Translations under genes and position numbers: made by a program
In this document: one piece after another, positions 58,601 to 64,000 of the stretch
Layout of the letters: every line of letters begins with the position of its first letter
Numbering within the stretch: the stretch's first letter is position 1
The notes under the pieces: model-generated
Database searches by the model: none
The model's input: only the letters and a program-made list of their open reading frames with translations
What the model was told of the DNA's origin: nothing
Origin: Silurus meridionalis
Lineage: Eukaryota; Chordata; Actinopteri; Siluriformes; Siluridae
DNA: 64,000 bases
Direction: 5' to 3'
NCBI RefSeq assembly: GCF_014805685.1
Contig: NC_060885.1
Coordinates: forward strand, 9,236,632-9,300,631

Positions 58601-61600
58601 TCAGACATTTACATCTCACCCGAGCGCCTATAACAACCAAGTCTCCCTTAAGCAAACCCACACTCCAGTTAATGATCTGTCAAAGCTGACCTTTTGTTCT
58701 ATTAACAAACCGAAGTTCTCAAACGACTAGGCAGGTCGTGAGACTTACCAGACAAGGATGAGTGTCTGAAAAGCCTTAGAGAGATCATGGGAGATGTGGG
58801 CACTGCTGATGAACGTCCTGATGAGAGGAAATTACAGGGCTGTCATTCCAGTCATACTTCTCAAAGAGCAGAAGACATTGCAAACTCTGTGGAACTACAA
58901 ACTCACCCTCGGTCTCCAGAAAGCACTTCTGCTGTACTTGGCCGCTTAACAGCTCGTATCGGCTGAACTGCTCGGCCTGTGAAGATAAATCACATGCTTG
59001 GGTTATAATAAAGTGTCTAACACCAACCCTTATGCCTTATATTGTGATAAATGTTGCTTTTAAGCCTCTTGCACAGATTTCCTTGATCCTACAATAAAAT
59101 ACTTTTTAATTAGCATCAGATTCTCAACAAAGGTCAATCACCAAAATTATTTGGGATTGTTGTGTTAAAAAAAAATGAGTGCAATAGTGCTACTTATGGT
59201 CTTAAGAGAAAGACACAGAGTAATGTGAAGACGCAAGGCTGGAGCCGTTTTCGTTCCAGAGATTTCTAGAGACACTCCATATACAGGGAGTGCAGAATTA
59301 TTAGGCAAGTTGTATTTTTGAGGATTAATTTTATTTGAGGATTTAATTTGAACAACAACCATGTTCTCAATGAACACAAAAAACTCATTAATATCAAAGC
59401 TGAATATTTTTGGAAGTAGTTTTAGTTTTAGCTATTTTAGGGGATATCTGTGTGTGCAGGTGACTATTACTGTGCATAATTATTAGGCAACAACAAAAAC
59501 AAATTCATACCCATTTCAATTATTTATTTTTACCAGTGAAACCAATATAACATCTCAACATTCACAAATATACATTTCTGACATTCAAAACCAAACAAAA
59601 ACAAATCAGTGACCAATATAGCCACCTTTCTTTGCAAGGACACTCAAAAGCCTGCCATCCATGGATTCTGTCAGTGTTTTGATCTGTTCACCATCAACAT
59701 TGCGTGCAGCAGCAACCACAGCCTCCCAGACACTGTTCAGAGAGGTGTACTGTTTTCCTCCTTGTAAATCGCACATTTGATGATGGACCACAGGTTCTCA
59801 ATGGGGTTCAGATCAGGTGAACAAGGAGGCCATATCATTAGATTTTCTTCTTTTATACCCTTTCTTGCCGGCCACGCTGTGGAGTACTTGGACGTGTGTG
59901 ATGGAGCATTGTCCTGCATGAAAATCATGTTTTTCTTGAAGGATGCAGACTTCTTCCTGTACCACTGCTTGAAGAAGGTGTCTTCCAGAAACTGGCAGTA
60001 GGACTGGGAGTTCAGCTTGACTCCATCCTCAACCCGAAAAGGCCCCACAAGCTCATCTTTGATGATACCAGCCCAAACCAGTACTCCACCTCCACCTTGC
60101 TGGCGCCTGAGTCGGACTGGAGCTCTCTGCCCTTTACCAATCCAGCCACGGGCCCATCCATCTGGCCCATCAAGACTCACTCTCATTTCATCAGTCCATA
60201 AAACCTTAGAAAAATCAGTCTTGAGATATTTCTTGGCCCAGTCTTGACGCTTTCAGCTTGTGTGTCTTGTTCAGTGGTGGTCGACTTTCTGCCTTTCTTA
60301 CCTTGGCCATGTCTCTGAGTATTGCACACCTTGTGCTTTTGGGCACCCAGTGATGTTGCAGCTCTGAAATATGGCCAAACTGGTGGCAAGTGGCATCTTG
60401 GCAGCTGCACGCTTGACTTTTCTCAGTTCACGGGCAGTTATTTTGCGCCTTGGTTTTCCACACGCTTCTTGCGACCCTGTTGACTATTTTGAATGAAACG
60501 CTTGATTGTTCGATGATCACGCTCAGAAGCTTGGCTATTTTAAGACTGCTGCATCCTCTGCAATATATCTCACTATTTTTGACTTTTCTGAGCCTGTCAA
60601 GTCCTTCTTTTGACCCATTTTGCCAAAGGAAAGGAAGTTGCCTAATAATTATGCACACCTGATATAGGGTGTTGATGTCATTAGACCACACCCCTTCTCA
60701 TTACAGAGATGCACATCACCTAATATGCTTAATTGGTAGTAGGCTTTCCAGCCTATACAGCTTGGAGTAAGACAACATGCATAACGAGGATGATGTGGTC
60801 AAAATACTCATTTGCCTAATAATTCTGCACTCCCTGTATTTGAGCTGATATCATTTGCGCTGATTTTTTCCAGAGCGCTGATCGTGAAAGTGCACGTGTC
60901 AATAATACAATACTGTCAGGAATGTAATGAATGCAAACATTGTGGATTATTGATTGTTTCAAAATGTCTCTAAATGTTATAGAACCGTTTAGGTTTAGCG
61001 CATAACACAAAAGTGCTGATACTTCTGGGCTGGTATTCAGAGAAAAAACATGGCAGTAGAGATTTACTGACTTCAAACACTTGGAAAATCTTGATGCAGC
61101 TGCCACTTTGTCTTTGTGCATGCATGTAATAATTTCCTTATTCTTATTGTTACACCAACAAGACTTCGTGGTATAATGAATAGTTCAGCCTTACAGTCTA
61201 GACATTGAGAGATATCAGACAGCCCTCCTATCTAATATCAAGAACAAACTGCACATGCATATGTTTTAACACAAGCTCTAAAATAAAGCCTTAACACAAG
61301 TATTTATATTTGATTATTTTGATTATTTTAACACCAAAAATTAACTCATTCATGCTCACGTTTCTACTCAGATCATCTAAAATTCTTGTTAGTTTCAACC
61401 AAAACAAACTGAATGATCCAAATATGGTTTACCTCTGTGAAGGGCCCCACACTTATGCCCTCAGGTGGAGCTGTAGCAGTGCTGCTCAGTTCAGGACTTG
61501 TTTTTTCTAAAATAGTAATGCAGTTATAGACAATTTTACCCAATAACAGCCAGTTAAAAAAAAGACATTCTATTTCTGCTGAAATAAGATAATGAAAAAC

Positions 61601-61657
61601 CTTACCTAGTGCAGCAGGGACATGAGAGGAACGTGTGTATGGAATAGGCATCGCCAT
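55551..61657 (-). CDS. dok7: C-terminal part of a tyrosine-motif docking adaptor, probably dok7 (partial; N-terminus outside window)
   Basis: Six minus-strand exons join in phase with GT-AG introns: 61657-61606, 61506-61433, 58976-58907, 58817-58749, 57430-57263 and 55687-55551. The product is a low-complexity Ser/Thr/Pro tail with spaced tyrosines: SRYELLSGQ, VNYVNIPVSP (YVN fits a Grb2-SH2 site), RQLNYMELDL and TKYAQIDHAATETAQRV, ending in a charged helix (REERLHELEQRRRGALN). Tyrosines followed by acidic or hydrophobic residues are usual in DOK/FRS/GAB adaptor tails. The gene is tail-to-tail with lrpap1, the order known for human DOK7 and LRPAP1. That arrangement is the main reason for the name. 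From memory the 504-residue human DOK7 ends differently, so this could be an extended isoform or an FRS2-like adaptor. No PH or PTB domain is visible in the window. Confidence 0.6.
55688..57262. other. last intron of the dok7-like gene
   Basis: No exon. A short (GGAT)n lies at 57054-57070. Confidence 0.5.
57263..57430 (-). CDS. dok7: dok7-like exon with YVN and YMEL tyrosine motifs
   Basis: Encodes RSSALSGDSGSTVTDRLQ, then ESVNYVNIPVSPMSKRQLNY and MELDLLDVQETGHTIR. The acceptor is tttgtatcag and the donor GTGAGC, in phase 1 at both ends. The RQLNYxxxDL spacing is like that of FRS2-family tails. Confidence 0.75.
57431..58748. other. intron of the dok7-like gene
   Basis: An open minus stretch at 58201-58422 has no splice support or domain. 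Nothing else recognised. Confidence 0.4.
58749..58817 (-). CDS. dok7: dok7-like exon, Ser/Pro/Arg-rich
   Basis: Encodes RSSAVPTSPMISLRLFRHSS. The acceptor is ctctcatcag and the donor GTAAGT. It is in phase with both neighbours. A second possible acceptor 12 bases into the exon (catcag) would shorten the protein by four residues. Confidence 0.65.
58907..58976 (-). CDS. dok7: dok7-like exon with SRYELL motif
   Basis: Encodes AEQFSRYELLSGQVQQ and KCFLETE. The acceptor is cttcacag and the donor GTGAGT. The other two frames either hit a stop or do not join the next exon in phase. Confidence 0.65.
59284..60836 (-). mobile_element. Tc1/mariner-type element in a dok7-like intron, intact ends and TA duplication
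   Basis: Ends cagggagtgcagaattatta and the exact inverted form ...attctgcactccctg are bracketed by TA (59282-59283 and 60837-60838). The transposase on minus starts at 60618 (MGQKKDLTGSEKSKIVRYIA) with an early stop, and is frame-shifted in its first third. It is then open over 60186-59737: MQDNAPSHTSKY carries the second Asp and [15 protein letters not shown] the Glu. It ends GYIGH-stop at 59606. Non-autonomous but structurally whole. Confidence 0.93.
59606..60618 (-). pseudogene. transposase of the 59284-60836 element, broken
   Basis: About 335 codons if the frames are followed. HTH region at the 5' end with a stop after AEDAAVLK. The catalytic domain holds FMQDNAPSHTS and [12 protein letters not shown] frame change occurs near 59750-59790 before the final helix region (KTLTESMDGRLLSVLAKKGG). 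Confidence 0.8.
61433..61506 (-). CDS. dok7: dok7-like exon, Ser/Thr/Pro-rich
   Basis: Encodes EKTSPELSSTATAPPEGI and SVGPFTE, ending in phase 0 at the donor GTAAAC. The acceptor is ctattttag. A degenerate inverted copy of this exon lies at 62989-63130. Confidence 0.6.
61606..61657 (-). CDS. dok7: dok7-like exon, most upstream one found
   Basis: Encodes MAMPIPYTRSSHVPAAL. It follows an acceptor-like ccccctgcag and ends at the donor GTAAGG in phase 1. The ATG at its first base could be an alternative start, but the acceptor makes an internal exon more likely. No further minus-strand exon was found up to 64000. Confidence 0.5.
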
Positions 61658-62044
61658 CTGCAGGGGGTAACATCATAGCATCAGAGGATTACATCATAGG
61701 ATTTGAATGTTCTCTCATTAAAATACATGCGAGAGCACATTTCCAGTTGTGTGTGGGAGTAAGAAAAGCAATTCAATGTGCATAATATGTGTAGATCACT
61801 TCACTTCACTGCAAAATTATCACTTCTGATTAGTCAGAAGGTGTTGATGATAATTTTTTTTATAGTAGCAGCTCTGACATCAGCGAGAAGCAGGTTTGTT
61901 TTAATGCCATTTTATTTTTACATTTTTAGTACAAGTTTATTTACCTGTACTTGTAAATAAGCGATTGAATTTATGCTCCAAAACTAAAAATTTGCATGAA
62001 TTTTTTTTATGATAATCACTCAGACTATCAGGATATGTTTTAAC

Positions 62045-62661
62045 TAGGGCTGTCAATCGATTCAAATATTTAATCGTGATTAATTGCTCATCATCATGAG
62101 TTAATTCATGATTAATCACAACTTAATTGCACATTTTTGATCTGTTGTAAATGTACCTGAGATTAATACTTTTCACTAGTTTGTAATACTCTAATCAACA
62201 TGGACATGAAATATCCATGGATGCTTTATTCAAATGTATGTTTATTATTAGTGAAACAATCCTCAACAAAGAACATGAAGACAAAATGTTCTTGTAAATG
62301 TTTTAAATGAATGATGGTGTTTTAAATAATGTAAACAATCAGAACAACAAATGAAACTTTTGCTATGTTTCCAGGAGGACGGTTTTAATTGCCGGATGTG
62401 TGCTTATTGCCAATTTTTGGTGCTTGATTCTAGAATTGGCGCATTAGTAAAACAAATGTTTAGTGATTAAAAATTATCATTATAATGATAGTGTTTATCT
62501 GAGTAAAGAAATGACACCTCTTTTATATTCATTTATTAATATTTTTTATAAAAATAGTCAAACAGAAATACGCGCTGCATTAATCGCACATTATTAAAAT
62601 GAGTGCGGGTAAAATAAATTTGCGTTAACGCATTATTAACGAGCTCATTTTGACAGCCTTA
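62045..62661. mobile_element. hAT-type MITE with perfect 8-bp target duplication
   Basis: Ends tagggctgtcaat and ttttgacagcctta are inverted. gttttaac flanks at 62037-62044 and 62662-62669. Subterminal text cgtgattaattg and cgttaacgcattattaacga is typical of this vertebrate MITE type. No ORF. Confidence 0.88.
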
Positions 62662-62988
62662 GTTTTAACATTTGTGGATTCCCTTGAAGGAACGTTTTCA
62701 TGGCAGAGGCATTTATGCTTTCCGAAAGACTGTTTTAAATTAAATTGTAATTTCATTCCATTTATTTATTTTAGTGTTTAATTTATTATTAATTTATGAT
62801 TTTTTTATCGTATTGTGTCATATGACATTTTACATGATTTTTTTCACCTATATGTGTTTCTTCCCAGATTGTTACCACAAACTTAGAGATACACATTTAT
62901 ATAGAGTGTCTTATTTTGTATAGGATGTGGTAGCATTATATATTTGCTTCATATTTCTCCAGAAATAAAACTCATTTTATTGGCTTTA

Positions 62989-63130
62989 GGCTGTTATTGG
63001 GTATAACTGTATATAACTGCATTACTCTATCAAAAAAAACAAGACCTGAACTGAGCAGCTCTTCTATAGCTACACCTGAGGGCATGAGCGTGGGGCCCTC
63101 CAGAGGTAAACAGAATATTTGGGATAAATT
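62989..63130 (+). pseudogene. inverted, degenerate copy of a dok7-like exon and its splice flanks
   Basis: Read on plus, it parallels the minus strand of 61551-61410: ggctgttattgggta, ataactgcattact, then KTRPELSSSSIATPEGMSVG against KTSPELSSTATAPPEGISVG. The donor ccagaggtaaac is kept, but the acceptor is lost (ctctatca in place of ctattttag). A 3-base difference keeps the frame. In this orientation it cannot join the dok7-like transcript. Confidence 0.75.
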
Positions 63131-63354
63131 GGAACACTCACTACACTTCAGATCTGCTCACACTACATTATTGCCTTAGTTTACTAAAGCCCCTGTGGCT
63201 GAATGAGCACCAATCTCCACAAGCACACTCCAAAATCTACAGAAAAATCTTTCTAAAAGATTAGAGGTTATTGAAGGTAAAGATGCTTTATACTTGTATA
63301 TGTACTTTACAGCACAATTAAATTCTTTCTTTGCATAACCTAGTGATGTTAAGA

Positions 63355-63475
63355 AGCTGGGGTCAAAGCCTAGGGTCAGCCCTTAAACACCGCCTCTGGA
63401 GCACAGAGAGTTAAGGGCCTTGCTCAAGGGCCCAAAAGTGGCAGCATGGTGATAATGGAGCTTGAACCCCAACAT
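63355..63475. repeat. SINE-related fish repeat
   Basis: gtcaaagcctagggtcagcc, ggagcacagagagttaaggg, ccttgctcaagggcccaaaa and ggagcttgaacccc are the standard phrases of a fish SINE tail. Confidence 0.65.
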
Positions 63476-63479
63476 TTAT

Positions 63480-63575
63480 AATTCTACACCAATAGCTTTG
63501 TGGCAACAATTTGGGAAGGACCACATATGCCTACAAAAATCATGTTTCCCAATACTTTTGTTCATTATAAGTATA
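63480..63575. repeat. end fragment of the 2050/8117 DNA repeat family, copy 3
   Basis: aatagctttgtggcaacaat, gaccacatatgcctac and cccaatacttttgttcatta match the right part of 2050-2440. Confidence 0.6.
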
Positions 63576-64000
63576 TAAAAAAGAAACAAAATAGGGACTG
63601 CATGTGTTTTTCTTAAGTTTAAGAAAGAGTAACAAGTGAGCCAATTTAATAATATAAATATAATAATAATATAAAAAAAAAATGAATATCAAATAAAATA
63701 TAAAAAAGTCAGAAAGCATGATGCATTCATGAATTTGAATAACAAAAAATAAAATGTTGGAAAATACTAAGAAGAATAGAACACTGGTGTCAACGGAAAA
63801 ACAGCATGACGCCGTAGATGATTTACATCATTCATTATTTTTCATTAACTGCACAACTTCTTGTTTTATACCCTATAAATTGGAGGGAGTGACAATGTTT
63901 AATGATATTTAGCTAGTTAGCATACTGACCTGAAAAAACGAGTCACCAATTTAACATATGTAAGTTGCTAAGTTGTGTAATTAGCTATGCTATTCAGCAT
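63576..64000. other. no gene; AT-rich right edge
   Basis: Nothing recognised. The remaining upstream exons of the dok7-like gene are expected beyond 64000. Confidence 0.4.

Overview
The window is AT-rich, repeat-dense vertebrate DNA. Split genes with GT-AG introns, many (TA)n, (GT)n, (CA)n and (GATA)n arrays and a heavy load of Tc1/mariner elements point to a teleost fish. The repeat families resemble those of catfish and other otophysans, but that placement is an inference. There are no operons, CRISPR arrays or prokaryotic features.

Layout. 1-26 kb: no protein-coding gene was recognised. It holds Tc1 relics (3.4-5.6, 15.6-16.0, 21.7-23.3 kb), short TIR elements, a mariner relic beside a 30-bp minisatellite (9.6-10.6 kb), and two minus-oriented retroposons with target-site duplications: a 5'-truncated LINE at 13.6 kb and a tRNA-Glu-derived SINE at 16.1 kb that appears to share its 3' tail. 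26.4-26.7 kb: a likely terminal coding exon of an unidentified minus-strand gene. 27-35 kb: intergenic DNA with dispersed repeats.

35.3-52.5 kb (+): a complete LRPAP1 (RAP, the LDL-receptor-family chaperone) in eight phase-consistent exons encoding 347 residues, with a ZNF143/ETS-type promoter, a C-terminal HNEL retrieval signal and a polyA signal. Its introns hold a hAT element with a perfect 8-bp target duplication, several Tc1 copies (one close to intact) and other DNA transposons.

55.5-61.7 kb (-): six phase-consistent exons forming the C-terminal part of a tyrosine-motif docking adaptor. The tail-to-tail arrangement with LRPAP1 matches human DOK7-LRPAP1, so a dok7 orthologue is the favoured identity. 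The motif pattern also resembles FRS2-type adaptors. The PH/PTB part would lie beyond the right edge. Introns and flank hold a near full-length Tc1-like element, a hAT-type MITE with 8-bp duplication, and an inverted degenerate copy of one exon.

The two genes are not an operon. One encodes an ER chaperone and the other a receptor-proximal adaptor, and they share only convergent 3' flanks. I did not find an undescribed biological system. The most unusual items are the inverted exon copy, the SINE/LINE pair, the orphan exon at 26.4 kb, the 30-bp minisatellite open in several frames, and the association of (TA)n arrays with Tc1 ends.
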